From the NCBI GenBank assembly GCA_963931865.1, contig OZ007505.1:18989139-19053138 (forward strand): DNA of 64,000 bases, given 5' to 3'. A program made the translations under genes and the position numbers. The stretch is from Axinella damicornis. Its lineage: Eukaryota > Porifera > Demospongiae > Axinellida > Axinellidae. The notes under the pieces were generated by a model, which did not search any database, was not told the origin of the DNA, and saw only the letters and a program-made list of their open reading frames with translations. Within the stretch, counting starts at the first letter, position 1; each line of letters begins with the position of its first letter. This document shows, in pieces, positions 1-13,385 of the stretch.

Positions 1-3000
1 TGTTCAGTATACTGCAGTTTCTCCAGATCTTCAGCACTGACACTTTCCTTGTTTCCAAGCACCTCATCAACCTCTGACTGTAACCTGTACACCGAGAAAA
101 AGTTACTGAGTACCATCACTATCATCACCACTGGGAGCAGGAAGCACTCACCTTTCACGGATGTCCGGATTAAGATGCAAGAGCACAACCGCAAAAGAGA
201 GTAGGTTGGCTGCTGTTTCCTGACCTGAAAAACACACCCAAAAATGGAGTGAAGACCCTCATGTGCAGTGTTCTTACATGACTGTATAATTATACATCTA
301 GTTCAACTGCCATGGCATTCAATATGCATGCACTTGGTATGCTCACCTGCAAAATAGAAGGTGGCAAATTCATCGACTAGGAGCTCAAGATCTACATCTT
401 CACCAGTGTCTGCAGAGCAGAATGGAACACATTATGAAACCGGTGAAGAAATCAACTTTCAGATTGGGAGTCAATTTTACAACTACGTAGTACTGCAAGT
501 GACGAAAAGCTGGGTGTGGGACTGTGAACTATAATTAATGATTGGCTTGTTGAGTATTCATGTATGTGTGTAATACAGATAAAAGATGCGGTAGATGCAC
601 CTACTAGACCTCTCCACTCCACCTGTACATTCGTGATATAGAGGAATGGGAAAATCTAACATGGCGGAGTATTGTACACCATTACACCGAACAGTGAATC
701 ACCTTAGCTGTAAGCGAATGTTACGAGGCAGTGGTCACACCATGCACTGTGACCACTGATCTGAACAGCATACATGTAGTTTTGTGTGAATATTGTCTGG
801 TTCCAGACCTGATGGGAACAAGGCCTGGAATGATGGAGGGGCTAACCACCCAACAGTGCATTGTGCTTTATCATCTTACTCAGGCACGTGAGTCACACCA
901 CGTCACACTAATGGTGTGTTCCGCACAGTAGCATGACAGAAATTGTGCTGGAACCACAAAACATGTGCACACTAGAAGTTTGCTCCGAGTTTGGTGTGTA
1001 ACCCACTTCAAAGTGTAACAGCTACATCGTGTTTCCTTAACCATAAATTATGGATTGATCTAGTTACTTACTGACAACTTGCAGGATGTGAGAGAGAATG
1101 TCATTGGGGGGCTGCTCTCCACTCTGAATGGTCCTGATCCTCTTCTGGATGCAGTCCCTGCCAATGGCTCTGATGGCCCTCACTGTCTCCCTGTACCCCT
1201 CTGCCTCAAGAGGATGCAGGTACTGCAGAGGAATCAAGACCATGGCAGGTGAAATCCAGTAAGTATACACCATCTGTACTACGTATACATTTGGTTGCTT
1301 GGTCTGATATTCATTTTATGGGACTGCCACCATGTCAAAATTTGGGACTGGTCAATCATGGCTGTGAAACGTCAAATGTGGCTTGCACGCCCATAGTCTT
1401 TTCTGCATAATTATGATGTGAAGGTATACAACTTAGCCTCATTCCCATGGCCACCTGGCTACAACTTGCGCTAGACCACCTCACTGGTGCTATTACAATG
1501 TACAAGTTCACATTAAGCAAGAACTGCCACCTGTAGGTTCTACACATTTGAATACTCTAGCGTGACATTCAATGTAACACGAGACAATTATTCTCTTACT
1601 GGGAACAATGAAGGAATAGCTGATCGTAGCACCCGTTGCAATCCCTGGAGGCTGTTGGGAACGAGAAATGTCAGTTTGCCAGTTCCCTTAGCTCTCTTCA
1701 TGCCCAGTGACTTGTCATTCCATGTCTGTGTGAAGTCTGATGCAAAGCCAGCCTGCAGGACATGATGTATAGTCAGAGCATGCACTACCAATAATATTTT
1801 TCTCAGCTAACTAACCCACCCACCCACCTTGCTGATCACATCCAAAGTGACCTCGGCTATGTGCTCCTTCATTGCCACCATTGTTTTACCATCAGCCAGT
1901 GGTCTCAGCCCTTCTATGAATTTATCTGCACACTCATTGAATGAAGGCACCAAGCTCTTCAGATAACTGTGCAGAGAGGAATGGTCCATTCCTAAACGTA
2001 CTTGTAATCAATCACAATTATAATATATGAGTAAGTACAGTTTTTTAAATGAAGTGACATAGATTTTTCTTCTTGGCTTCCAAGTGTGATAGTCACAGAT
2101 TGTAAGCAAACCCTGTCCAAGGAATCTAAAGACAAGAAAAAGATTCTGATAGTTAAAGAATGCGTAACAGTCATGATTAGCTGCAGTTACCTTTCTCCAA
2201 GTAGGTTGCTAAACACCTGAAATAAATCTTCGGGCTTGCTGTTCTTAGGTTGTGCTGTAACATCCTATGCAATATGAAACACACACAATCACAAGGAGAA
2301 CTGGATAGGGGGAAAACTTGTATATGTACTGAAGTTTTCACAGGGTGGTACAGAACGTGCACGAGGGTATGCCTCATTCCAAAGGTGGCAAGGCATCTAT
2401 AGCAGTGGTTATGTTGTATGAAACAAGCTAAACATCCGATCATGGCCATATACTTGTCACTATAGCTACATTGCGTTACATATATTTACGGGTGTCTGAC
2501 CTTGACATCCTCTGGGTTCAATGTAACAACCACTATAAATTTCCAGCCAAAAAAGACAACAAATACAGGAACTCCAACCTCTTGGTACCTGCGTGAGAGG
2601 GTATGGTATGCCTACATGCATGAACACAATTTTAAGGTCTCTCTCCAGAATCCTAGTAAGTTTAAAGTACAGCTAAATGAATCCTGACTTACAATATGTA
2701 TATGTAGTGCTGAGCACTACCATTGATAATAGAATACACACGTATGGCATGGCACTACTATCATAACCCCGGGTATATCGTGATACCTAATCAGTATGCA
2801 GTGATACCAATGACGGTACTTTTTGGAGTGACTCCCTCACTGGCTTTCCAGTGTTTCCATTCATACCAAGAAGTTGGACACATGCACGCAACCTAACTCA
2901 GGAATCGGGAGTGAGTTTAAGTCATCCAGTCACCCAGAGACTGCAAGTCTATCACCTCCAGCTGCTGAACAATGCAGCAGGAATGCTGGTAAAGTACAGG

Positions 3001-5073
3001 CTTGGTAAGCTGTCACGGACTGACTCACACTGGTTGTTTATCAGCTGAAAGCTGGAACACGAAACCCCGGTTAGACGACACATCAAAACAACCTCACACT
3101 TCAAGCTACACAATGGCTAAAGCACATAAGCAATGTGACCTTTGACCCTTTCTGTACTGCCTTGTACTAAACCATGTTCTTTGAATACAAACAGCTGAAC
3201 GAATGAACATGCTGTGATGGAGTGGTTGATATCATTTATCATTAGAATATGAATACTACTTACAAAATTTAGCTATAGTAGAGCTAGTACATTGTACATC
3301 CAGTATAATACTTTCCTTTATAAAATCATGTATAATGAAAAGGTGTGAAAAGCAAGCTAATGCTCACTAGTTCTTGATATGGTCATAATGGTTGTGAGAG
3401 TCTCAAATGCCAATGAACAATGTTATTGCCACGCTCGCCCCACATAGACGAGTTTGCTGTAAATATATATATAATATTTCTATCATACATCGTGCTGTAA
3501 ATCACTTCCTGCTCGTATTTTGCGTGTCATTGGATCATGTGTTAATTCGACTTGAACTCACTCATTGCGCAATTGCAGCGTCGACTTGGAGCCGGAGAGA
3601 CACGGAACAGTCTACCTCAACAAGGATATAGCACGCGGTGGGGGAGGGGGGGGGGGGGCCGGGGGGATCATGTGCCTGTTCGACTGCTTCAGGTATTGCC
3701 AGAGAATGGGAACACAGTGGCTGGCCTGCGCTCGACTCATGGCCCATGTGTGACCAGTGATGCCCAGATCTGGCATCAGCAGAGAACGAGAAGACCTGTA
3801 TTCTGTGGCCTGAGTTTGCTCTATTCTCAGTCAACGTTCTGTGACGTACAGTCATATGCATGCAAATGCTCAACATTCTGCACACCGTAGCCTTGTACCC
3901 AGGCCCACACGCGGTCCACGCTCCACGTGTGGGCCTGGGTACAAGGCTACTGCACACGCACTCGCTCACGCTCGCCCCGCAATGCAATGCATTCCACTAG
4001 TCTACAACCATATCTATGTGGTCAGAACAGCCAATCTGTTGTACCTACCATTGCACTTTGCACCATATTTCCATCCTTCTCACGTTTCACAAGAGTTAAT
4101 TTCATGCATGCCTGAGGAAGAACCAGAAGTGGCTACTACAGTTTACAGTACATTTCCTGAAGGTCAGCTTGGGCTAAACTCACCCATGGGCTAGCTAAAG
4201 TCACGATTCATGTCTCCAACTTATTATCGTAATCTATCTTACTATGTATAATTTTATGTGGTTAATTCAGAGGACAAATCGCGTGAATCATTATGGGAAA
4301 AGCTGCCTCCCCAGCCTCAACACAAAGATGCAAACTCACCACCAGAGAAATAGATCCGATAGGGGGAGCTCATCATTTCCAGTCTCCTTGCGTGCCCTCA
4401 AGATATCTGGGACATGTCCCAGGTAGAAGCTAAACAGAAAACAGCAAGTTTGGTAGTACTAACAGTATTGTGCATACATACGTACTGCTAGTTGATTATT
4501 GGTCAGAAATGGACTTGTGAAGTGGACCACCATCCAAACAGTGTACAAGATTGCATGATATCATCATCATCATTGCAGCATCATGCGGTCTTGGAGCTTG
4601 AGCACACAATTATAACTAGCACTGTAAACGCAGGACAAAACGTGGTCCGGCCGGCCATGGCCTAACTGGCCGAACAGCTTCCTACGGCCCTGAGGTTGGA
4701 AGCGTACTCTGTAGAGGTGAGGTGAGGGCTCCGGTAACTGCAGTTTGCACTTGGTCAGTCTTGTACTTGATTCAGCAAAGTTAAGTTTTTCATTGGACCC
4801 CTTACAGCAATTTACAGGCCTCTCTTTAGACCACATGCTATGAACAAAATCAATGTCTGTACCCCGATGTACATGCACGAGTGCTATAGCTACGGTGCCA
4901 ATGTGGCTGCCGTGGTACAAGCCCTATTTGATATTGTACCTGGACATCTTTGGTGAGGGGATGTGCGAGTACTTCCAGTGAATGTAGTAGATGTAGACGG
5001 TGAGCACCAGGAACGCTGCAAACAGCAGCCCCACCAACCCACCTGCACTGTACAACACAAGGAGACCGAGCAT
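1..5073 (-). CDS. P450 gene A, CYP46A-like (5' part, exons 1-11)
   Basis: Cytochrome P450 monooxygenase resembling CYP46A cholesterol 24-hydroxylases; the actual substrate is unknown. Exons on the minus strand: 4940-5073, 4340-4429, 2501-2588, 2191-2264, 2039-2125, 1828-1966, 1600-1752, 1072-1273, 347-409, 152-224 and 84 to beyond base 1. The start at 5073 opens a hydrophobic anchor (GGLVGLLFAAFLVLTVYIYY) followed by a proline-rich hinge (HIPSPK), typical of ER-bound P450s. The next exon gives SFYLGHVPDIL. Exons 9/10 supply the I-helix motif as AGQETA, where the usual second Thr/Ser is Ala. The ExxR and heme-cysteine exons lie outside the window. Exon 3 has one extra codon compared with its paralogs, and exon 5 ends ct|gt rather than ag|gt. 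Reading frame is kept across every junction, so the gene looks functional as far as it is visible. Confidence 0.86.
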
Positions 5074-6118
5074 CTTCAGAGTATAGTACGCACACTTGAA
5101 TTTTAGTTATCATGTTTCAGTGCTTCACTTTGCGCTAGCTACTACGTACAGTGCGATCATGGAATGAAGATGCGAGCGTGACGTCATGTGACATCTTGGT
5201 ACCAGTTCTAAGGTCAGCTGGTGTGTAGATCAGTGTATGGTTTCCCTAGCCTGAATGAGTCTGCAGACAAGACCCTGTACTGACAACCTTGATGTGTGAG
5301 GCGATTTTCCTTCTGAAGCATTTGCTTATTCATGACGGTCTCTGTGATTGCTGCCATAAAAAATTTGACTGAGCTAACTTGCAACTTCTCTAAACCCTGC
5401 TGAATGTGTAGCTATGGTGCTATTGCACCATGAACTATGAGCAACAAACACATGCATATACGGTGTGACGTTTTTGTTTGGATTGCCATGATTTTGCGTC
5501 CTCACCAAATGTCATATTAAATGTCAGTCGGAGCAGAGGACAAAAGTGAGTTAAGTCCTCGAAACTCAACTGGATTTTGAAATGCACCAAAGTGCAGGAA
5601 TGTGTTGACGTTGCATTATCAAGTCCACAGACACAGCATGCAAGAAATTTCCATGAAATCAATGTGATATGTTGTACACTAATTGTTCGATCGGGTGTTC
5701 TGAGCACTGTTTATTGGCTTTGAGGCAACATTGGATATACGGATGCATACAGAAGTACGTTCATGCAGGTCATCATGGCAATCCAGACTTGCTCACATTT
5801 GGTTCTCATACTAAAGTTTGTATGCATAAAAATTATTTCTCTTCATGGGTTGCCCCTGACAACCATGCAGATGTTCACAGACAGTGCTACGAGGCTCCAC
5901 TGCAGGGGCGGCGCCGGCGGTCCGGCTGGTCCGGCTTTGGCCGGACCACTTTTCCAGCCGACCTGATTTTAATATCACGTGCAGTGTAGTCACGCATAAT
6001 CTACGCTTGATCTTATATGCAGACTCGGCAATGGCATCCGTTTCTCGTCCTAGTTGTGGGCCTACCATTGAAACTCCACAGCAGCCAAGGTCTTCTCTTT
6101 CCCAAAACGGCCATTTTG

Positions 6119-6250
6119 ATGCTACGAGAGCGCTTCCTCATCGCTAAAAATACATGCAAAAAAAATTTTCCGCGCTTCGCGCGGACAGATCACCTCTTCG
6201 CGCCTCTGTCAACACGCACAGCGCCTCCGGGCACCGCCTTCCGCAGTGCG
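6119..6250 (-). repeat. GC-rich repeat, inverted copy of 38.4-38.56 kb
   Basis: atgctacgagagcgct...tttccgcgcttcgcgcgga matches the complement of about 38430-38562 inside the element at 38265-39442, so this is a detached fragment of that element. Confidence 0.65.
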
Positions 6251-6819
6251 CTACGATAGTGGGCCGTACCACTTCTTTTATGCCGCTGCCGCCCCTGCAC
6301 TGGTGTCTGCTAGCATCGTGGCTGACACAACTGGTTGTTCAACAGCCTGGGAGCTGTGCTTGGGCCACAGCCTGCAGCCAGAAGTTAGGAGACGGCGTTC
6401 CCTCCTCCCCCTCCCTTCCACTTCTTCTCCGTGTCTGGTATCACATGCAGTCTCCCTCATTTTGAGCCACTGGAAGAGTTCCAGTTCATATAAATCATGG
6501 CAACCCGATCACTTGAATACAATGTTATCACTCCATCATACCATCTGCATGCCAGTTATATACTAGCCTTGTTCCCAGGCCCCACCCCCCACCTGGAGAT
6601 GGGAACGAGGCTAGCATGTTGTTACACTCCCCGAGCTATCAGAATAGAAACTTGGATGATGTTGTGAAGTGTTGGCTTGTCATAATCTATATAAAAGCTA
6701 AAAAAGTGTGTACAAAGTCCCCAATGTATATACTCGGCATTCCGCAAACAACAACAGACTTCACTTTCTCAAGCATGTGATCGCTTTCAGTATATATGTG
6801 CATGCACGCGGAGAAGGAA

Positions 6820-7069
6820 GGTCTAGAAAGTTTGGACCACTTTACTTAACACGGATTAAGCTGTGTTTTGCATCATAATAAAACTGTGAGTCAAACTTTG
6901 ATCGCTGCTTGTACCTCTGTCTGTTTGGCTGCTGTGCCAGAGAGCAGCAAACACAGGTGACTTCAGTCAGTCCTCAACGTTTGAACTGAATGCACGTGAC
7001 AGCTGCAATCTGATTGGATCTGCTGGATTTCGGCTAGAGTTCAACTAAAGTGGTCCAAGTTTCTAGACC
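6820..7069. mobile_element. 250-bp MITE
   Basis: Terminal inverted repeats ggtctagaaagtttggacca and its near complement at the right end, about 25 bases each. No open frame. Confidence 0.65.
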
Positions 7070-7748
7070 CTCGACCCATGATGTTTTGGGGCTTGTAGTA
7101 TGATAGTCGGACCCAGTAGTATATAGTAATCCCCCCATCTTTATCATTATTGTAGTATGTCAATCAGTATGTGGAGTTGTATATCAACCCTATAGCTACA
7201 TTGTTTGTTTTTGTTCTGCTATCCTACATCTCGTAGCTAAACTGAGTCCGTGACTCTCATAATATAATATAACAGCAGATAGCTATATGCATGCCCACTG
7301 GGAGCCAAATATAGTTACAAAAAATTCTAATCGTGTATAACACGGTATCTGGTTCAGCCAATTGAATCAGTGGTTCCTGCATGTGCATACATCTATAGCA
7401 CGATGTTTAATGCTAAGTTAATTGGCAAACTGCACATACATAATCATGCAGGCATGCAGGGTTTGCACACAGTCTCACTTACATTTGTCCCATGTAGTAG
7501 CTATGTACTGCATAGTCATACAGTCTAACTCTGTACAACCAGACAATTCAAGCTGCACAACTTGACACTAACTACAACTGCAGCAGTAGTGGTAGTACCT
7601 TACAACAGCGGTAGTACCTTACAACACTGATCTAGAACTGGAAAATAATTATAGAAAACATTGCAAGACTTACAGAAACTCATTGACAGTCTGTCTACAT
7701 GGGTATATATGTATGGCCTAGCCTTTACTCAATGAATTAGACTGCTCT

Positions 7749-8352
7749 TCACTTCCCGAAACTGTGACATCTCCGTCCCAGTGTAACACGTCCGTTACAG
7801 CAGGTGTACAGAGAGGGATTGTATGCCTGTGTGCCACAGCAACTTCTGTTTATTCCTCCCGATCTACGGATGACACCATCACAGCAGGTGTAGAAAGTGG
7901 GGTTGTATGCTTGCGTATCACAGCAGCTAGTTTTTATTCCACCCGATCTATTAATCGCACCGTTACAGCAGATGTAGAAGGTCGGGTTGTATGCTTTTGT
8001 ACTACAGCAGCGGGTACCGGAAAATCTTCCAGCTCTATTAAGCACACCATTGCAGCAGATGTAGAATGTAGGGTTGAATGCTCCACAACCTGCATGGAAA
8101 TATTGTTCCAGTTCAATAACAGACAAACGAACACCCAGACAGAGTCTTGCTTAACAGTTGCATGCAAAAGCTCATTATCGCTAGCTATAGAAACACCTGT
8201 CCTACATTCTTATAGCTACTGCATGTGTTGCACTCACCTCTGCTGGGCTGTCTTCCCCCGGGTCGGTGGATGCCAGCAAATTTACCGGCAGCAGTGCAGG
8301 AGACACACGTGAATACCATCACAATGGTGAAGATTAGAGTGTAGGGCTGCAT
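7749..8352 (-). CDS. Galaxin-like secreted di-cysteine repeat protein
   Basis: Two minus-strand exons, 8238-8352 and 7749-8089, joined in phase to 151 residues. The start at 8352 opens a signal peptide (MQPYTLIFTIVMVFTCVSC). The mature part has four repeats, each of the form YNPTFYTCCDGVI...CC, with paired cysteines about 15-20 residues apart. This repeat type is that of galaxin, first described as a coral skeletal matrix protein and since found in other invertebrates. Function is inferred only from the family: an extracellular, disulfide-rich matrix protein. A TATA-like box lies upstream on the same strand, and a ttcag just before the ATG suggests a 5'-UTR intron. The long plus-strand frame over the same bases is a shadow of the repeats. 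Confidence 0.82.
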
Positions 8353-8614
8353 GGTTGGCTGAAAGTAGTATACATAGATCATGCACATGACATGTGACAT
8401 AATATTATACTACCACATTTTACATGATGCTATATAGTAAGCAGCAAGTTCAAAATTAGGCACTGCTAACAAACAGATTTCTACATGCATGGTAGACTGT
8501 TAGGTGTAAACGTTGAGGTGTCGTACTCCTATGTAGCAGTTATAACTTACTTGCTTCACTGTAGATCACTTAGCACCATGCAATTCTCATGAGTGTAGCT
8601 GATAGTCTGATCTG

Positions 8615-8625
8615 CTATTTATATA
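8615..8625 (-). promoter_or_regulatory. TATA-like box upstream of galaxin-like gene
   Basis: Minus strand reads ctatataaat about 260 bases upstream of the galaxin-like ATG. The distance fits if a small 5'-UTR intron ends at the ttcag just before the ATG. Confidence 0.4.
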
Positions 8626-9332
8626 GCCAGCTAGTAATGAGGGTATTATTGTGTTTTGGTTATAAGAATGACTAAAATGGTTCAGGGAGTACACCTGTAG
8701 GCAACTTCAGTTTGATCTCTGACCGTATACATGTTACGTATTGCCAAACACGCAATCATTATAATGTGCTTACTGTATACAGGTGCTCGGTCTTCCCCCA
8801 TAGAGTAGGTTTAAGGTGAGGCCTGGGAACAAGACTAGTCACCAGCCATACTTTGATAGGTGGGAAAGTAGTAAGAATTTTATTAGTTGCAAAGCCACAG
8901 GCTGCTTGCAGGGAGTAGCTACTTTGGAGGAGAATAGCTAATTATGCACTCTACTTGGTAGTAGGTGTGAGTGACAATCCCATTCCACAATTTAGTCAAG
9001 CTTAAGAGAGCATGTGGGCAACCTCAAATTTCTGCCCTTCACTCAGCAACGGTGGGTATCCTGTAAAGATTGTTTTTAGTGCCATACACACCACATTTGT
9101 GTGCGAAGAGTACAATTGCCCTATCTCAGCACAACTGTTGCGATTTCTAATTACTTCCACTACTTCAATTCTGCATGGACTGTTGTTGGATATTTGTTCC
9201 AGTGTCTGAGTCAGGCAGTACACACAAAGCTGGGTGGTGATGATCTCAGTTTCTGATCTCAGTTGGGCATGTGGGAGTTGCTCTAATGGGCAGCACTATA
9301 GCAGCCCAGTATGCTGCATGGTTAGGGAATAT

Positions 9333-9884
9333 TCCAGGCTGTCTGGAGCCTAGAGTGGGGAAAGACCTAGCTGGGAAGTAATGCAGGGTGTGTCTGGAGT
9401 CTTAGAATAATGCCATGCAGGCTAGCTGTCTGGAGCCTAGAGGGGGGGGGGGGGGGGGGGGGGGGGGGGAGACCTAGCTAGGAATTAATGCAGGGTGTGT
9501 CTGGAGTCTTATAGGCGACCATTGGGTAGTCTCTTGCATTTGAATGATGAAATAGGAATGATGCAAGGCTGTCTGGAGCCTGAAGGGGGAGGACCTAGCA
9601 GGGAATTAATGCACGATGTGTCTGGAGTCTTAGAATAATGCCAGGCTAGCTGTCTGGAGCCTGAAAGGGGGAAGACCTAGCTAGGAAGTAATACAGGGTG
9701 TGTCTGGAGTCTTAGAATAATACCAGGCTAGCTGTCTGGAGCCTGAAGGGGGGAAGACCTAGCTAGGAAGTAATACAGGGTGTGTCTGGAGTGCTAGGCG
9801 GCTAGCTGGAGCCTATGAAGTGGGGGAAAGACATATAGCTGCATACGGGAGTAATGCAGCATAATAATTATGTGTCTGGAGTCT
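9333..9884 (+). repeat. Degenerate ~80-86-bp minisatellite
   Basis: About six copies of a unit with gctgtctggagcct, a purine/G-rich stretch, gacctagctagg and gtgtctggagtct. One copy has its G stretch expanded to about 26 G (9444-9469). Confidence 0.8.
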
Positions 9885-10382
9885 AGCTTCTGACTGAATG
9901 ACAGGACTGTCTGTGGTTGAATACTGAAACAGCCTGTATGGAGCCTCCTATAGAGACTCCTGACTCTAAACCACTCAATCTGGTTCCAGTCCAGTCAAAC
10001 ATACCAAAACGCACAATTTCACACTTCCATGCAGTACTGTGTGCAGATGAGTTTACAGTTGGATGACTAGTAGCTAGCTAGCTGACAGTCATTACAGAGG
10101 TAAATTGGATCATGTGTGTTAGACAGACAGTAGCTATCCATGATCGGGCTGTCCAACCTAATAAGTTATGTGTGCAGATAATAATATCGCACGTGTTACT
10201 AAAGCTTTGTATCAAATTATTGTGTAACTTGTGTGGCTTAATTACTGATTGGTAGCTAGCTACTCAGAAGAAAACGCCAATACAATTAACTTGTTGATCT
10301 AGTTTGCACTGAAAGGCAATTAGTGCAACGAGGTTTATCACAAACATTAATCTCTCTCATGACGACGGACGGTCTCGGCACA

Positions 10383-10518
10383 CCTCATGTGTTGACTGCA
10401 AACCCTGTTGGGAGACTCAGTATGCTACACATGACTCAATCCACACCCTGCTTGGAGACAACTTTACTCAGCATGCCAAGTGTGTTCACTCCACACCCTG
10501 TTGGGGATAACTTTACAG
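10383..10518 (+). repeat. Three-copy ~58-bp tandem repeat
   Basis: Three copies of a unit centred on ccacaccctgttgggga...actttac lie about 300 bases upstream of the SRCR start. Confidence 0.6.
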
Positions 10519-10708
10519 TTCGTGTTGAACTTTAGGCTAGACAATGCATTAGTTCCCAGCATTAAATTAAGTAAACTCAGGATGCCATAATATTATTGGT
10601 TCACCCCTTCGTTCCTGAAGAGACTGGGTGTGGTGTATCTCTTTCAATGAGGTTATAGCTATTCATTGCAATAATCTCCCAAAATGAAGCTATACAAAAT
10701 ATTGTAGC

Positions 10709-10718
10709 TATAAAAGGC
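10709..10718 (+). promoter_or_regulatory. TATA box of SRCR gene
   Basis: tataaaaggc lies 74 bases upstream of the SRCR start codon, a normal position for a core promoter with a short 5' UTR. Confidence 0.6.
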
Positions 10719-10791
10719 GCACAAGTCATTCCAACTCTTCAGGGAGTTCTGAATCGAGAGACAGCACTTTATCTTGAGAAGATCGAGCAAT

Positions 10792-13385
10792 ATGTTTCAA
10801 TGCAGTGTTGCTACAGCTGCTCTAATATCATGCAGTCTGGTGCTTCTCGTATCAGCGCAAACAGCCCCTAGTACGTATACATGAATTGCTACTGATATTA
10901 TGCATGTACAAGCTAGTCTGGCTTGCTTGGCTATGTTGTAGCTACTTTACAATCTACTTTCTTTTTCTTGCAGAATTGAGGCTTGTGGATGGTTTGAACG
11001 GCTGTCAGGGACGATTGGAAATCATGCCTTCCACTTCAATTGCATTTGGACAAGCCTGCGACTTGGATGCCTTTGATAATGAAGCTCAAGTTATCTGCAG
11101 GCAGCTGGGTTGTCAGGCTACAGGAGCTAGAAGAGTGGATCCTATTACGTACGTCTGTATGAATTCATCACACTCTGAGTCAACAGTACCACAGCTTAGT
11201 TTTGGAACATATTTTCATGAAAGACAAACTAAAATTGTGAATCCCCGACTGTGAAATTTATACTTGCAAACTTTTGTCTAGAAGATTGACACATGTACCT
11301 AACTCTGTGCTGACACGTGTAGCTACACATATCTCAATGGAATGAGTGTTGATTTGAACCATTGTTATATAGCTACCTTGAACACGGCGCAACTTCTCAA
11401 TTACATGAAAATTTTGGTTGAGTACATTTGATAAAATTCGCAAAAAGGTGCACTTATACGTTACCTCTTTATCAGCTTAATTATTAACTGCTTGTGCATT
11501 GTGGCTGACTCAAGAATTTTAATCCAAACTTCTTGCAATAGCCGCTACCTTGAGTTGTCCTCGAATGGGTCAAGCTCCTTCTGTGGTTATTGATCCTGCA
11601 ATGAATGCAATAGCCAGTGAAATGAGCCACAACTTGATTTTTGTGGCTGTCTTTTTCAGTCTCTTTTTAAAGCATTCGGAGCAAAAAAAGCCATGCAGGT
11701 TTTTCACCGCCCAACTTGGGTTGCATATCTTTATTTTATCAGTGCCCAAATGGGCAGTGATAACCCAATCTGCAATATGGTGTGTGCATTATTGTGATAG
11801 ATAGTTGTTCTTTTCCCTCTATACAGTTATGGCTTTTCAGCTGCCATCAACTCGTATATAGCATTTGGTTTTCAATGCATTGGCAATGAGACCGATTTGT
11901 CTGCATGTTCTGGGCAAGGTGCCTTCTGTGCTGCGGACAATCCAAACTTCGCTATAGCTGTTGAGTGTGGTGGTCAAGTTGGCCCTAGTGAGTGACACGT
12001 ACATACGATGCATACATGAGTACTATGCAGAATATAAAAATGTTGAATTGAAATCTCCAGACTTGAGGCTTGTTGGTGGCTCAAGCCGGTGCCATGGACG
12101 TGTAGAATTCCGTCCTACTTCCTTTGATGTTTTTGGACAAGCATGTGATCTAAATGCGGGCAATAATCAAGCAGAGGTCATCTGCAGAGAGCTGGGTTGT
12201 AATCCCACTGGAGCAAGAAGAGTTAATCCTACAAAGTATGTGCCAAGGCTAGACAGGTTTATTTTATGACCTATAGTATGTTTGTCTAGTCATCAATTTT
12301 ATCTTTCTTTATTCATGTAGCTATGGTTTCTCGGCTGCTGTGAATATTTATCGTGCATTTGGTTTCACATGCAATGGAAATGAAAGTACCCTTTCTAGTT
12401 GCTGTCAACGTGGCACCACTTGTCAGACAGACAACGCTGACTTTGCATTTGCAGTTGAGTGTGGTGGTGTTGCTCCTGGTAAGTGACCATAATGATATGC
12501 AATAGTCTAAAGATCACATGACTCATTGATCTGGTGTGTCAACTATAGAGCTTTCTATTTACAGAGCTAATACTCTTGGATCTAGTGCAAGGCCGAGTTG
12601 GCTGTAAGGGTCTCCTTGTCATTCGTCCAACCTCTACTGCGAGGTTTGGTTTGTCTTGCGACCTTGACGTTGGTACCAATGAGGCACAAGTTGTCTGCCG
12701 AGAGCTTGGCTGCAACCCAGTTGGAGCGGCAAGAGCAAATCCAACAACGTGCGTTATTGTACACCACATGTTTGAATCACCCTGACCTAGCTACTTACAC
12801 ATTGAAGTGTAGTCCATGTTCACAACGATGGTTATCTATAGCTATACATAGATACATGAGCATTAACATCTCTTTCTAATCCTCTCGTCAGACTAGTAGA
12901 TACGTGGCCGAATTAAGCAGAACTTGCATGCATTGTTGTCGTTGGTGGGACACTGAGTAACCTGCTGGATGGCTATTACAGTGCAGTCCATGTTCACAAT
13001 TTTGTCTACGTATAGCTATGGATAGCTGTATGGGCCAATTGAACTAATCCTGTGGTCATAGATAGATACAGCTACTTGGGCTGAATTAGACAAAAACAGA
13101 ACTTGCATGCATGGTTGTCATTGGCATGGTGGGACACTAGGGTAACCTGCTTTGATTCTGGATGGTTACATAGCTGTAACGTTGGGTCATACTGATGGCT
13201 TGTCTTTGTTACTGTATATACCTCATCCATGCAGCTTTGGCTTCTCTACTGCTATCAATGCGTACCGTGGTTTCAGCTACACATGTGATGGCAGTGAAGC
13301 TTTCCTGTCCAACTGCAACGGAACTGCTTCTGTCTGTACAACAGATAGTGTCAATCATGCTGTAGCCATTCAGTGTGGTGCCTAA
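10792..13385 (+). CDS. Secreted protein with three SRCR domains
   Basis: Seven plus-strand exons: 10792-10870, 10974-11148, 11827-11987, 12061-12235, 12321-12478, 12565-12748, 13235-13385. They join in phase to 1083 bases (360 residues). Exon 1 encodes a signal peptide ([20 protein letters not shown]). Each following pair of exons encodes one scavenger-receptor cysteine-rich domain. The first half is of the type LRLVDG..C.GRLE...GQACD...A.VICRQLGC, the second YGFSAAI...C.G.E..LS.C...AIAVECGG. Domain boundaries match phase-1 introns, and within-domain introns are phase 2, so the gene grew by exon-pair duplication. No membrane segment follows the third domain, so it is likely secreted, with a possible role in recognition or adhesion (family inference). 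Domain 3 is the most diverged. Confidence 0.88.
12815..13165 (+). repeat. Duplicated segment in SRCR intron 6
   Basis: About 160 bases occur twice in tandem (from agtccatgttcacaa through gaattaa, agaacttgcatgcat and gtgggacact to acctgct), with divergence. They fill most of the intron before the last exon. Confidence 0.65.

Larger units (their letters stand above)
5074..7748. other. Intergenic, P450 A to galaxin-like gene
   Basis: No gene supported. It holds the presumed promoter of gene A, GC-rich repeats at 5890-6250, a GCCTCGTT palindrome at 6566-6612 and a MITE at 6820-7069. Confidence 0.6.
8353..10791. other. Intergenic, galaxin-like to SRCR gene (divergent)
   Basis: Shared upstream region of two divergent genes. 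It contains one TATA box for each, the 80-86-bp minisatellite and the 58-bp repeat. No coding exon recognised. Confidence 0.6.

Noticed and set aside
3552..4194. Overlapping frames near 3.6-4.2 kb
   Set aside because: They cover a G tract and a GCCTTGTACCCAGGC palindrome, and lie in intron 2 of gene A.
7764..8312. 182-codon plus-strand frame
   Set aside because: It is the antisense of the galaxin-like repeats, while the minus strand has a signal peptide, matching splice sites and regular cysteines.
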